Source: Bacteroidota bacterium | GTDB lineage: Bacteria; Bacteroidota; Bacteroidia; Chitinophagales; Chitinophagaceae | Assembly: GCA_023418315.1 (NCBI GenBank) | Contig: JAEZZY010000074.1 | Span: forward strand, 1-58,620 | Length of the DNA stretch: 58,620 bases | Direction of reading: 5' to 3' | Shown: one piece after another, positions 8,394 to 17,324 of the stretch | Position numbering within the stretch: position 1 is the stretch's first letter | Layout: every line of letters begins with the position of its first letter | Notes under the pieces: model-generated | Databases searched by the model: none | What the model saw: the letters and a program-made list of their open reading frames with translations, nothing else | What the model was told of the DNA's origin: nothing | Program-made: the position numbers and the translations under genes

Positions 8394-9139
8394 TGTCCTT
8401 TGCAGTAGAATTAACGAACATAAAAAAACAATACAAAGGCTCCTGGTCGCCGGCGCTCAACGGACTTTCCCTATCGGTAAAAGAAAATACCATTACCGGC
8501 TTGCTCGGCCCCAATGGCGCAGGAAAAACCACATCTATAAACATCATTTGCGGATTGGTGGACGCGGACGAAGGCATCGCTACGGTTTTTGGAAAAAATT
8601 GCAGTACGGAAAAAGACGATATCCGCAGCATGATAGGCGTAGTGCCCCAGCAGATAGCCTTATTCGGCAATCTTACCGCCTGGGAAAATTACCATTACAT
8701 AGGGAAGCTCTACGGACTTTCCCTAACACAGATAAAACAACGGGCTACGCCTTTGCTGGAACGTCTCGGCTTAACCAAACATGCAGACAAGCGCATCAAC
8801 CATTATAGCGGAGGAATGAAACGCAGAGCCAATATCATTGCTTCTTTGCTGCACGATCCCAAGCTGCTTATTTTGGATGAACCTACAGCAGGCGTGGACG
8901 TGCAATCGCGGGCGATGATTCACGAGTTTCTGGAAGAATACCATGCGATGCACAAAACCATTTTATACACCTCCCACCATCTGGAAGAAGCAGAAGGACT
9001 TTGTGAAGAAGTGGTGATTGTAGATGAAGGAAAATATATATTGAGCGGCACGCCCAAAGAATTGATAAACGCTACACAAGAGGCAAACAGCCTGGAAGAA
9101 GTATTTCTCCATTATACGGGGCATCGCCTCCGGGATTGA
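8393..9139 (+). CDS. ABC transporter ATP-binding protein
   Basis: A 248-aa ATPase subunit with Walker A (GPNGAGKTTS, ~44-53), Q-loop (VVPQQIALFG), signature (HYSGGMKRRANI), Walker B (LLILDEPTAGVD) and the H-loop region (YTSHHLEEAE). It resembles the DrrA/CcmA/NatA group that energises ABC-2 exporters. It starts inside the kynA stop codon and ends 9 bp before the permease gene, so the three genes form one unit. The substrate cannot be told from the sequence. Confidence 0.93.
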   Translation: MSFAVELTNIKKQYKGSWSPALNGLSLSVKENTITGLLGPNGAGKTTSINIICGLVDADEGIATVFGKNCSTEKDDIRSMIGVVPQQIALFGNLTAWENYHYIGKLYGLSLTQIKQRATPLLERLGLTKHADKRINHYSGGMKRRANIIASLLHDPKLLILDEPTAGVDVQSRAMIHEFLEEYHAMHKTILYTSHHLEEAEGLCEEVVIVDEGKYILSGTPKELINATQEANSLEEVFLHYTGHRLRD

Positions 9140-9148
9140 ACTTAGAGC

Positions 9149-10453
9149 ATGAGAAAGATAATAGCTACATTAATCAAAGAATGGATATTGCTGAAACGCG
9201 ACCCCGGCGGCATTGCGCTGCTGTTCTTAATGCCCGTTATCATGATTATCGTAATGGCGCTGATACAGGACGCACCTTTCAAAGACTATCAGGAGCTACG
9301 TTTTGACTTGCTGTTGGTGGATAATGATAAAGGGAAACTGGCGGAGGAGATAAAACGGGGCTTCGGAAAAAGCAAAAATTTTAACCTTATCGAGCATATT
9401 GACGGCGAAGAACTGACAGACAGCTCAATAAAAAAATATTTACAACAAGGAACCTATCAGGTGGGTATTGTCATTCCCAAAGGCGCTACGGCAGAAGTGG
9501 TGAACGCCGCTAATATTATAGCCAACGATCTTTCCCGAAAAATAGGACTGGGCGGCACCCTGCCCGCGCGCGAAGCACGCGGCACAGCCTATGTCCGCAT
9601 TTATTTTGACCCGGTTACCAAGCCTACCTATCGTGCCTCCATCTCCTTTGCCATAGATAAGTTCGTAACCTATTCATGCAGCAATTTGCTGATTGAGCGG
9701 CTTTCTAAGATGGGAGGTACAGCGGCAGATACCGACACCGCAAGCGCTCCCGATTTTCAAAAAGTATTGCAAGGTATAGGCGTAAAGGAAGAAATGCTGA
9801 GCGACAACAAAACCGACAGAAAGCTCATCAATTCTACTCAGCACAATGTACCTTCCTGGGCGATCTTCGGTATGTTCTTCATCGTAATCCCTATAGCCGG
9901 GCACATGATTCGCGAACGGGAGGACGGTAGCGCCACCCGTGTAGCACTCATTCCGCGTTCCTGGCTGTCGGTTTCGCTGGGGCAGGTATTGTTTTATACA
10001 CTCGTTTGCACCGTGCAGTTTTGGTGCATGGTTGCTATAGGCATCTGGTTTTTGCCGGTTATAGGACTGGCGAAATTGTACCTGGGACCCAATGCCTGGT
10101 TACTATTTCCTATTTCACTCATTATATCGTTTGCAGCTACTTGCTATGGTTATTTTATCGGTTCGGTGTTCCGCACCATCAATCAGGCATTGCCCTTAGG
10201 CGCCGTTTCGGTAGTCATTTTATCGGCATTGGGCGGTTTATGGGTTCCTATAGAGCTGCTGCCGAAGGTGATGAAGAAGATAGCGCATTTATCTCCGCTC
10301 AACTGGGGCTTGGATGCGGTTCAGAACATTACCTTGAGGAAAGGCGGCATCACGGATGTGCTGCTGCATAGTACGGTATTGCTCGCATTCGGGTTTACTC
10401 TTTGGGGCTTGAGTACTTGGGTAAATAGATCAAGGAGAATGTCGGTACAATAA
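9149..10453 (+). CDS. ABC-2 type permease
   Basis: A 434-aa membrane subunit. A first membrane segment near residues 23-40 is followed by a large periplasmic domain (~45-240), then five to six hydrophobic segments (~245-425) containing AIFGMFFIVIPIAGHMIRER and LGGLWVPIELLP, hallmarks of ABC-2 exporters. It pairs with the preceding ATPase. The coupling to tryptophan dioxygenase is unusual; a role in lipid, drug or metabolite export is open. Confidence 0.9.
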   Translation: MRKIIATLIKEWILLKRDPGGIALLFLMPVIMIIVMALIQDAPFKDYQELRFDLLLVDNDKGKLAEEIKRGFGKSKNFNLIEHIDGEELTDSSIKKYLQQGTYQVGIVIPKGATAEVVNAANIIANDLSRKIGLGGTLPAREARGTAYVRIYFDPVTKPTYRASISFAIDKFVTYSCSNLLIERLSKMGGTAADTDTASAPDFQKVLQGIGVKEEMLSDNKTDRKLINSTQHNVPSWAIFGMFFIVIPIAGHMIREREDGSATRVALIPRSWLSVSLGQVLFYTLVCTVQFWCMVAIGIWFLPVIGLAKLYLGPNAWLLFPISLIISFAATCYGYFIGSVFRTINQALPLGAVSVVILSALGGLWVPIELLPKVMKKIAHLSPLNWGLDAVQNITLRKGGITDVLLHSTVLLAFGFTLWGLSTWVNRSRRMSVQ

Positions 10454-10480
10454 AAAAGCCCCTTTTGGAAAGAGGCTTGG
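10454..10480 (-). terminator. terminator between convergent genes
   Basis: AAGCCCCTTT pairs with AAAGAGGCTT with one mismatch around a short loop. On the minus strand a TTTTTTATT tract follows, so it terminates the 10500-10886 gene. It may also stop transcripts of the ABC operon from the other side. Confidence 0.7.
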
Positions 10481-10499
10481 TATCACTTCGTTTCGGCAA

Positions 10500-10886
10500 T
10501 TATCTGGCATCTGCATCAGCAGCGCTTCCTACGGGAGTTTGTTTTCCTTTCTCTTCCTGCTTGCGGTTATTCATCTGATATTTTCTGAATTGCTCCGGTG
10601 TCAGCACTTCTCTATAGCGCATTTCCGAACGTCTTTTAAGTTCTTCTTTTCGCTCAGGACTCATTTCTTTATTTCTTAATTCCATTTGAGCGTTTTGGAG
10701 ATTGATCTGCATCACTGCTTCGCGTTGCTCCTTGTTCAAATCCAGTGCTATTGCCATGGCTTCTGTTTTCTTGATGGCAATTTCTTGCGGATTTTTAGGG
10801 CTTTCGGCTTTTGCATCATCTTGCGCAAAGGCGGAAGGAACATGCAACGCCAGCAAAGCGGCAGCCATTAATATTATTTTTTTCAT
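10500..10886 (-). CDS. small periplasmic Spy/DUF4890-like protein
   Basis: 128 aa with a signal peptide (MKKIILMAAALLALHVPSAFA) and a helical, highly charged mature part. That part has LDLNKEQREAVMQINLQN and an LTPEQFRKYQ motif, seen in Spy/CpxP-like and DUF4890 proteins. Such proteins are periplasmic chaperones or metal/stress sensors in other bacteria; the role here is inferred only by that resemblance. It stands alone between the ABC operon and the MMPL fusion. Confidence 0.7.
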   Translation of the reverse strand: MKKIILMAAALLALHVPSAFAQDDAKAESPKNPQEIAIKKTEAMAIALDLNKEQREAVMQINLQNAQMELRNKEMSPERKEELKRRSEMRYREVLTPEQFRKYQMNNRKQEEKGKQTPVGSAADADAR

Positions 10887-10985
10887 CCTTTCTGTTTTTG
10901 GTTTTTAATGAATATTTGTTTTGACTAAAATAAACAATCACCGGTAAAATCATAGCAAAGCAAAAATAATTTTAAGCTTTCATTA

Positions 10986-13900
10986 CTACTTTCTTAATAC
11001 AAACATCAGGTTCGCCGTATGCTTTGCCCTGTCCAAAACTTCGAGGCTCATGCCGTGCTGTTTTGCAAACCGTTCTATAAATGCGCGGCTGATATAGTGC
11101 AATTCATTTTCGGTCTTGTTGTATTTTAATAACCTGGTGCTCCAAAACTCAGTGCGTTTCGTGCCTTTCAGCCGGTCTTGCAGTTCGGAGACGCCATCCC
11201 GAATGATTAACGTGCCTTGCTCATTCAGTGCAGCTACACATTTTTCCAGCAGTTTGGTTTGCTCATCGGGTAGCAGATAATGCAGCACATCGGTGATGAT
11301 GATGCCGTCGCAAGGAAGGAGATGATAGGCAGTCAGGTTGGCTTGTTCAAAATGAATACGGTCGTTTTTAAATTGATTATGCTTCGCCACTTCTATTTTT
11401 TCTTCATCATAATCTACGCCTATAAACTGCCTGTCCGGCGCAGCCCACTGAAGCATATACACCAGAAAACCATACCCACAGCCCAGGTCGTAAAACAATC
11501 CTTGCCGCGGTATCAGCTCATGAAAAATTTCATAATTGTCTTCCAGCTTGGTCTTGATGCGGCAATACCATTCCAGATTGGGACCTTTATAGGTATTCGT
11601 GCGCAGGATTTGCTCCCTGAAATAAGAAGGGGTTTCATTTTTCGCTTTTATAGCCGCATATTCCTGCCGGAACCATTTATTCACTTGCTTGGTGCGCTCT
11701 GTATAATTTGCTCCGAATCTATCATCTTCATAGGCAATTCTCGGATAGTAATAAATGCGGCAGGTGCCGTCTTTCAGCAGCCAATCGCCTTTCTGCATAG
11801 AGTATTGAATGCCGTGCAGCACCAGCGGAATAATATCCAGCTTCAGTTGCTCGGCTATGTAAAACGCTCCTTTGTGAAACCGTTTTATCGAATCATCATA
11901 GGACCTTCTTCCTTCGGGAAAAACAATGATGGAATAACCTCTGCCGACCAGGTCTTGCAAAGGTGCTATGGAATCTTCCGCACCATCTGCCACGGGATAA
12001 TATTCCGCCATCCGCACCACCGCGCCAAAAACGGGTGAGCGCCAGGTCCACCGGTTGGTCAGCAAGATCATTTTAGGGTGCAGCATAGTGGTGCTGAGAA
12101 TATCTAAAAACGAACCGTGGTTGGCTATATAGACCGCAGGTTTATTAAAATCATTTTGCGCACGGTTGATTTCATACAGCCGAATATTCCGCATGATATG
12201 CATCAGACTCCAGGTATAGGCGCTTAGGAATTTATGGAAGATGTATTTTCCTCTTTCTTTTCCGAAAGGGAATAATTTAGTCAGGAAAAAACCCGCAAGG
12301 GTAAGTATAAACGAACCGGATACAAAATAGGCAAAGGCAAAAACAGATTTCGCAAAGCTCCAGAGCGTAAAGGGCAGAAAGCCTTTATCCGCACGGTTTT
12401 GAATAAACCAGTTGAATAAAAACGGTTGCAGGGTTTGAGAAATAAACAATACGCAGAGCAAGCCGGTAACGGAAATGAAAGCGATGGACCGTAATGCAGG
12501 ATGCTTCGCCAGCAGCAATACACCAAGCCCTATAATCACCGTTACGACCGATACATACACCGCTGCTCTGGTAGCCGAAAGTTTCTTGCTTTTGGTTTTA
12601 TATTTTTCCACCAGACCGTCCATAGTGAAGATGGCAAAATCGTCTCCCAAACCGAAGATGAGGGAGGAAATGATGATGTTTACAATATTAAATTTCAAAC
12701 CCAGCAACGCCATAATACCCAATATCCATATCCATGAAATGATCATAGGCAAAAACGAAATGATCGCCAGTTCAAAACGTCCGTAGCCTATGAGTAAAGC
12801 AAAAAACACGATAAGCGAGGAATAGAGGGCAATATCGTTGAAATCGTTTTTGAGAATATCCACCAGTTGTGTAGCACCCTGCTGCCGGTCGGTTACGGTG
12901 AGGTGGGGCTGTTGCTGCAGGGATGCAAAAACCTCCGCCCGGCTTTCTTCCGGTACGCGCAATGAGGCAATGGCAAAATAATGTCCGTCTTTTTCAGAAA
13001 AACCCGCCGGGAAAAAAGAGGTTAAAAGCTGCGTTTCTTCCGCATTGAAAACAGAAACAGGCTCCGACAAAAATGCTTCCAGACCACTGAAGGCTTGCGG
13101 GTTGAACCCCGTTTCCACGGCATGTTTCCGTACGGAGCTAAGCACTTGCTCCTTTTTTTCTTCCGTCCAGTATTGCTGCCATGCTGCGGCTTTTTTCTGT
13201 TGTGTTTCCGCCGAGGGCAGCAAAGCTACGGGGTTGGAGCTGCTGCGCACCTTACGGTTCCGGGTCAGTTCTTCTATCGTTTTCGTTGCCTGTTCCAGAT
13301 GTTGCAGGGCTTGTTCTTCATTTGTTCCTTTCGCCATCACATACACCGCGCTCAGCGCCATCGCATTATTTTTACTTACTTCCTCCTGCGCTTTTTTTAG
13401 ATCGGGAGAAAGGTAATTGAGGTGCATCAGGTCGCTGTCAAATTCTACTTTTTTAGCAAAATGAAACAACACGGGTGTGAGCAGCACAATGCCTATAATC
13501 AACCCTCTATTTTTCTCCGGCTGCCAGTTGCCAATGCGGTCAAAAATGGTTTTATGCTGTTCTTTCAAGGAAATGCCCGTAGCAAAATGCGGAAGGAAAA
13601 TAAGCGTGCAAAGCGCCGCTCCGGCAAGGCTTGCTCCGGCAAACAAACCCAGATCTTGCAGGATGGGCGTATTCACAAAACGCAACGACAAAAACGCGGC
13701 AATGGTCGTAAAACTGCCCACTGTAAGCGGATGCGTCATTTCGGAAACCGTGCTTCGGATGTCTTTCGCATGGCGGGCATGGGATAGGAAATGCAGCGAA
13801 AAATCAATAGCAATCCCCATTACCAATGCGCCGGCGCCCAGTGCTATGACGGAGATGCTTCCCTGCACCAGATACACCCACGCCATGCCCATTGCCGCGC

Positions 13901-14813
13901 CATACACTACGGGGATGAACAGCAGCAGCGGTACTCTTTTTCTACGGAAAAAATAATAGGTGAGTGCCAGCAACAAAACCACCGTTACCGACAGCGTGAG
14001 TATCGTATCCGTGCGCAGTTGCGAAGCATTGCCTGCCGCCACCGCCGGTCCGCCGAAATAAAGAAGCTCCACGCCTGCATGTGCGTTTTTCCAGTTTTTA
14101 ATCTGCTCGTCCAGCAGGCGGAGGAACGTACTGTTTTTACCGGTTTCCGAAGCAGCATATTTGGGTTTTACAAAAAAGCTAAGTTGCCGTTCATCCTTAC
14201 TCAGCAGGTAGCCGTCATATACTTCATAGCTTGTGTCGGTTTGTAAAAGACTGAGTTTTTTTAAGGCAAGCGCGGTAATGCCGACAGGGTCTTGTGCTAT
14301 AAAATCCTTCATCACGATCCCTGCGGGAGAAAGCAGCATCTTTCTGTTTTCCCTGAGGGTATAAGCAATGGCGCTATCCGTAGTAAGCGCGTCTATTTTT
14401 TTATAATCTTCCTCTTCCAGAAACAAAGGTGTTTTTTTGCGGACCAGGGCAAGCAAGGCCTCGTCCGTTCCGCCGCCGGCAGGTTGCAGCGTGATGGTAT
14501 CTATATATTCTTTTTGTGTGGAAAGGATTTCGTAAAAACTATGGGCGGCGGCGATAAGGCTATCCGCACCGCTGTCATTCCCTTCTTTAAACGAAATTAA
14601 AAAGAGGAGCTGCTCGCTTGCTTTGGTCTTGCCGATTACGTCGTTCATCGCCTTCAGGGCTTTGCTATCGGGCAACATAGCGCTCACATCCTGCTTGAGT
14701 TTTACTTGAAAAGCCAAGAACAGCCAGAGCGCAAAGCTGATAAGAAACAAGCTGCGCCAAAGCCATTTTCTACGGTGCAGATAATCATAAATATGGGCAA
14801 ATAAATCAAGCAT
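10986..14813 (-). CDS. MMPL/RND transporter - acyltransferase - methyltransferase fusion
   Basis: A 1275-aa three-part protein. Residues ~1-835 form a complete MMPL/RND-type transporter: TM1 at ~17-36, a large extracytoplasmic loop, a TM bundle at ~267-415, a second loop, and a second bundle at ~661-800. The acidic motifs MGIAIDFS (~333) and GLGDDFAIF (~721) sit at proton-relay positions. Residues ~850-1060 form a PlsC-like lysophospholipid acyltransferase with NHGSFLD (H899xxxxD904) and FPEGRRS (965-971). Residues ~1085-1275 form a class I SAM methyltransferase with DLGCGYG (1109-1115). All motifs look intact. In aryl-polyene/flexirubin clusters of Bacteroidota these activities usually occur as separate genes; no polyketide genes are in the window. 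It lies 20 bp after the NamZ gene. The substrate is probably a lipid, but this is inference. Confidence 0.88.
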   Translation of the reverse strand: MLDLFAHIYDYLHRRKWLWRSLFLISFALWLFLAFQVKLKQDVSAMLPDSKALKAMNDVIGKTKASEQLLFLISFKEGNDSGADSLIAAAHSFYEILSTQKEYIDTITLQPAGGGTDEALLALVRKKTPLFLEEEDYKKIDALTTDSAIAYTLRENRKMLLSPAGIVMKDFIAQDPVGITALALKKLSLLQTDTSYEVYDGYLLSKDERQLSFFVKPKYAASETGKNSTFLRLLDEQIKNWKNAHAGVELLYFGGPAVAAGNASQLRTDTILTLSVTVVLLLALTYYFFRRKRVPLLLFIPVVYGAAMGMAWVYLVQGSISVIALGAGALVMGIAIDFSLHFLSHARHAKDIRSTVSEMTHPLTVGSFTTIAAFLSLRFVNTPILQDLGLFAGASLAGAALCTLIFLPHFATGISLKEQHKTIFDRIGNWQPEKNRGLIIGIVLLTPVLFHFAKKVEFDSDLMHLNYLSPDLKKAQEEVSKNNAMALSAVYVMAKGTNEEQALQHLEQATKTIEELTRNRKVRSSSNPVALLPSAETQQKKAAAWQQYWTEEKKEQVLSSVRKHAVETGFNPQAFSGLEAFLSEPVSVFNAEETQLLTSFFPAGFSEKDGHYFAIASLRVPEESRAEVFASLQQQPHLTVTDRQQGATQLVDILKNDFNDIALYSSLIVFFALLIGYGRFELAIISFLPMIISWIWILGIMALLGLKFNIVNIIISSLIFGLGDDFAIFTMDGLVEKYKTKSKKLSATRAAVYVSVVTVIIGLGVLLLAKHPALRSIAFISVTGLLCVLFISQTLQPFLFNWFIQNRADKGFLPFTLWSFAKSVFAFAYFVSGSFILTLAGFFLTKLFPFGKERGKYIFHKFLSAYTWSLMHIMRNIRLYEINRAQNDFNKPAVYIANHGSFLDILSTTMLHPKMILLTNRWTWRSPVFGAVVRMAEYYPVADGAEDSIAPLQDLVGRGYSIIVFPEGRRSYDDSIKRFHKGAFYIAEQLKLDIIPLVLHGIQYSMQKGDWLLKDGTCRIYYYPRIAYEDDRFGANYTERTKQVNKWFRQEYAAIKAKNETPSYFREQILRTNTYKGPNLEWYCRIKTKLEDNYEIFHELIPRQGLFYDLGCGYGFLVYMLQWAAPDRQFIGVDYDEEKIEVAKHNQFKNDRIHFEQANLTAYHLLPCDGIIITDVLHYLLPDEQTKLLEKCVAALNEQGTLIIRDGVSELQDRLKGTKRTEFWSTRLLKYNKTENELHYISRAFIERFAKQHGMSLEVLDRAKHTANLMFVLRK

Positions 14814-14833
14814 GGGTACGAAGCACGAAGGGA

Positions 14834-16036
14834 TTATTCAAAGTCTTTATAAAGCAAATATTTTTTACGGATTTTTTTGAATGCGCTTAGGTCGGCTTGC
14901 CAGGATTGGCGAATGGCAGCTTCATCCATACCGTTCAGGATTTGTTCCCGAAGCCGGGTGGTACCGGCTAGTTTGTCGAAAAAATTATTGAAGAAACGCT
15001 CCTCGTTTTTTTCAGAATAGGCTTGGTAGGCATTTAATAAATAAGATAAATTCAGCGAATCCTTAGGGGCTTTGGCTTTTCCTACAAGCGGGCTTTGTAG
15101 TTTTTCTCCATAGCATTTTTGATGTTCATACAGAGGCTTGGATGCGCCCTGCACCGTTTTAGGGAGGAAGAAATAAGAATATTTTCGGGCTAAGGCAGGA
15201 TGTCCCCATTGCTGAAAAGGCTTGTCAGTGCCGCGCCCCACGCTGATGGCTGTACCTTCAAAAAAGCAGAGGGAAGGATAAAGATAGACCGCGTTCATCT
15301 CTTTTAAATTGGGGGAAGGCGCTATAGGCAAGGTATAAAGTTGGGTATGGTCATAGTTTTTGCAATGAATAATCGTCAGTTCCAATTTCTCGGCAGCGGC
15401 AAATCCTTTTTCGCCTTGCAGCATAGTGGCGTATTCGCCGATGGTCATGCCGTACACCACCGGCACAGGCTGCATTCCCACAAATGATTTTTGTGATTTT
15501 TCGAGAACCGGTCCATCCACATAATGCCCGTTTGGGTTGGGGCGATCCAATACAATCATTGTTTTTCCGTTTTCGGCACAGGCTTCCATTGCATATTCCA
15601 AGGTGGAGATATAGGTATAGAACCGGGTGCCTACATCTTGCAGGTCAAAGACGAGCACGTCTATATCGCTGAGCTGTGCAGCTTTCGGTTTTTTATTATC
15701 GCCATATAGGGAAATGATGGGGATGCCGGTGCGGGCATCTGTGCCGTTTTGTATAGTTGCGCCTGCATCGGCTGTGCCGCGAAACCCGTGCTCCGGTACG
15801 AATAGTTTTTTCACCGCCACCTTCATGCTAAGCAAAGTATCCAGCAAATGCACTTTGCCTACCATAGAGGTTTGATTGACCAGGAGTGCCACCCGCTTGC
15901 CTTTCAGCAGAGGCAGGTATTCATGCACACAATCCGCGCCCGGCAGAATGCGCCCTTCCGTCTTAGAGAAAGTGCCGGTGATAAAGGAAAAAAACAACAC
16001 AAAAACACAAACCGCTCCTTTGTAATTATTCATCAT
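14834..16036 (-). CDS. namZ: exo-beta-N-acetylmuramidase NamZ-like (DUF1343)
   Basis: 400 aa with a signal peptide (MMNNYKGAVCVFVLFFSFIT). The mature part has KRVALLVNQTSMVGKVHLLD, LFVPEHGFRGTADAGA and DVLVFDLQDVGTRFYTYIST, all hallmarks of DUF1343. Characterised members (Bacillus YbbC/NamZ and a Tannerella homologue) release MurNAc from the non-reducing ends of peptidoglycan fragments, pointing to cell-wall turnover or recycling in the periplasm. It is first in an operon with the MMPL fusion 20 bp downstream and has a -7 box 17 nt upstream. Confidence 0.88.
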   Translation of the reverse strand: MMNNYKGAVCVFVLFFSFITGTFSKTEGRILPGADCVHEYLPLLKGKRVALLVNQTSMVGKVHLLDTLLSMKVAVKKLFVPEHGFRGTADAGATIQNGTDARTGIPIISLYGDNKKPKAAQLSDIDVLVFDLQDVGTRFYTYISTLEYAMEACAENGKTMIVLDRPNPNGHYVDGPVLEKSQKSFVGMQPVPVVYGMTIGEYATMLQGEKGFAAAEKLELTIIHCKNYDHTQLYTLPIAPSPNLKEMNAVYLYPSLCFFEGTAISVGRGTDKPFQQWGHPALARKYSYFFLPKTVQGASKPLYEHQKCYGEKLQSPLVGKAKAPKDSLNLSYLLNAYQAYSEKNEERFFNNFFDKLAGTTRLREQILNGMDEAAIRQSWQADLSAFKKIRKKYLLYKDFE

Positions 16037-16053
16037 GTTCCATTAAAGTTTTG

Positions 16054-16061
16054 CAAAGATA
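16054..16061 (-). promoter_or_regulatory. -7 box of the namZ operon
   Basis: TATCTTTG on the minus strand fits TAnnTTTG exactly and lies 17 nt before the namZ ATG. It is back to back with the promoter of the FKBP gene. Confidence 0.6.
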
Positions 16062-16063
16062 AT

Positions 16064-16093
16064 TTTGCTCCGAAATTATATCTGCTATCTTGC
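16064..16093 (+). promoter_or_regulatory. promoter of the FKBP isomerase gene
   Basis: TTTG (16064-16067) followed after 18 bp by TATCTTGC (16086-16093), a near match to TAnnTTTG. The predicted start is near 16100, about 23 nt before the ATG. Confidence 0.5.
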
Positions 16094-16122
16094 AGTATAA
16101 TTCATTTTTTAAAGCAATAACT

Positions 16123-16551
16123 ATGCAAGAAGTAAAAGCAGGCGATACCGTACGGGTGCATTACGAAGGAAGATTAAATAACGGACATGTATTCGATAAA
16201 TCCGAAGGACGGGATCCTCTGGCATTTGAAGTAGGCAAGGGCCAAGTGATAAAAGGATTTGACGATGCCCTGGTGGGTATGAAAGTAGGCGACAAAAAAA
16301 CGGTGAACATCCCTGTAGATCAGGCATACGGCGAACGCAACGAAAATATGGTCATCGAATTTCCCATGTCCGATTTTCCCGAAGATATGAAACCTGAAGT
16401 GGGTTTGCAGCTTCACATGAATGACAATCAGGGCAATCATTTTCCCGTAATCATTACCGAAATAAAACAAGACAGCGTGATTTTAGACGCCAACCATCAG
16501 CTTGCCGGTCAAAATCTTATATTCGATATTGAACTGGTAGCTATAGGCTAA
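16123..16551 (+). CDS. FKBP-type peptidyl-prolyl isomerase (SlyD-like)
   Basis: 142 aa from the ATG at 16123; an earlier in-frame ATG at 16090 overlaps the promoter. VRVHYEGRLNNGHVFDKSEG and PLAFEVGKGQVIKGFDDAL form the FKBP core; GDKKTVNIPVDQAYGER leads into an inserted IF-like flap, as in SlyD. There is no signal peptide and no His-rich tail, so it is a cytoplasmic foldase/chaperone without SlyD's metal tail. Confidence 0.9.
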   Translation: MQEVKAGDTVRVHYEGRLNNGHVFDKSEGRDPLAFEVGKGQVIKGFDDALVGMKVGDKKTVNIPVDQAYGERNENMVIEFPMSDFPEDMKPEVGLQLHMNDNQGNHFPVIITEIKQDSVILDANHQLAGQNLIFDIELVAIG

Positions 16552-16573
16552 AAAGAAAAACAAAACACAAAAA

Positions 16574-16612
16574 CGAAAGGCGGATGAACGATTCATTCGT
16601 CTTTTGCTTTTT
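16574..16612 (+). terminator. terminator of the FKBP gene
   Basis: AAAGGCGGATGAA (16576-16588) pairs through G-U wobbles with TTCATTCGTCTTT (16592-16604), followed by TTGCTTTTT. It sits between the convergent FKBP gene and ispF. Confidence 0.7.
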
Positions 16613-16636
16613 AGAAGAACACTAAAAAAAGCCGCC

Positions 16637-17116
16637 TCAGTATTTCTGCAAAAGAATATTTGCCGTAGCCACTACCCCTTCTTCACGCCCTACAAAACTC
16701 ATTTGCTCCGTAGTGGTTGCCTTTACGGATACATCCTCCTTCGCCATGTGCACAATGCGGGCAATGGTTTCCTGCATCTGAGGAATATAAGGCTTTATCT
16801 TAGGCGCTTGCAGCAGCAGCGTGCTGTCAATATTGACCAACCAGTAGCCTTTTTCGCGCACCATATTATAGCATCGGCGCAGCAATACCTTGCTGTCTAT
16901 ATTTTTATACGCCACATCCGTATCCGGAAAATGATAGCCGATATCGCCCAGCCCTAAAGAACCTAAAAGCGCATCGCATATAGCATGGAGCAATACATCC
17001 GCATCCGAATGTCCCAGACAGCCTTTGTTGTGGGGAATCTTTACGCCGCCCAGCCAGAGGTCGCGCCCTTCTACCAACTGATGAAAATCTATTCCTTGTC
17101 CGATTCTGTATGACAT
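16637..17116 (-). CDS. ispF: 2-C-methyl-D-erythritol 2,4-cyclodiphosphate synthase
   Basis: IspF closes the cyclic diphosphate in the non-mevalonate isoprenoid pathway. The 159-aa protein has the metal-binding DxH (D10-F-H12), GHSDADVLLHAICDALLG and GDIGYHFPDTD, plus the C-terminal SVKATTTEQMSFVGREEG. All catalytic positions look intact. It stands alone, convergent with the FKBP gene; other MEP-pathway genes lie outside the window. Confidence 0.97.
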   Translation of the reverse strand: MSYRIGQGIDFHQLVEGRDLWLGGVKIPHNKGCLGHSDADVLLHAICDALLGSLGLGDIGYHFPDTDVAYKNIDSKVLLRRCYNMVREKGYWLVNIDSTLLLQAPKIKPYIPQMQETIARIVHMAKEDVSVKATTTEQMSFVGREEGVVATANILLQKY

Positions 17117-17213
17117 GATTGTATAATTAAATTACGTTTTTTTATCCCGCCTGAAGTAGCTATTCCACAATTTTTTATACCACTTAGGCGCTGTGCCTTA
17201 TAGACACCAGTGC

Positions 17214-17221
17214 CAAATTTA
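17214..17221 (-). promoter_or_regulatory. -7 box of ispF
   Basis: TAAATTTG on the minus strand, inside the same AACCCTAAATTTG context as the tRNA-Ser promoter. The leader would be about 90 nt. No clear -33 element is seen. Confidence 0.4.
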
Positions 17222-17324
17222 GGGTTATTAGGTTAAGGTAGTTTACTTATTGAGAAAATTATAGGGAAAATTGGAAATTAACCTTTTTTTCGGTACTATT
17301 AATATTTGATAATTGATATTAATA

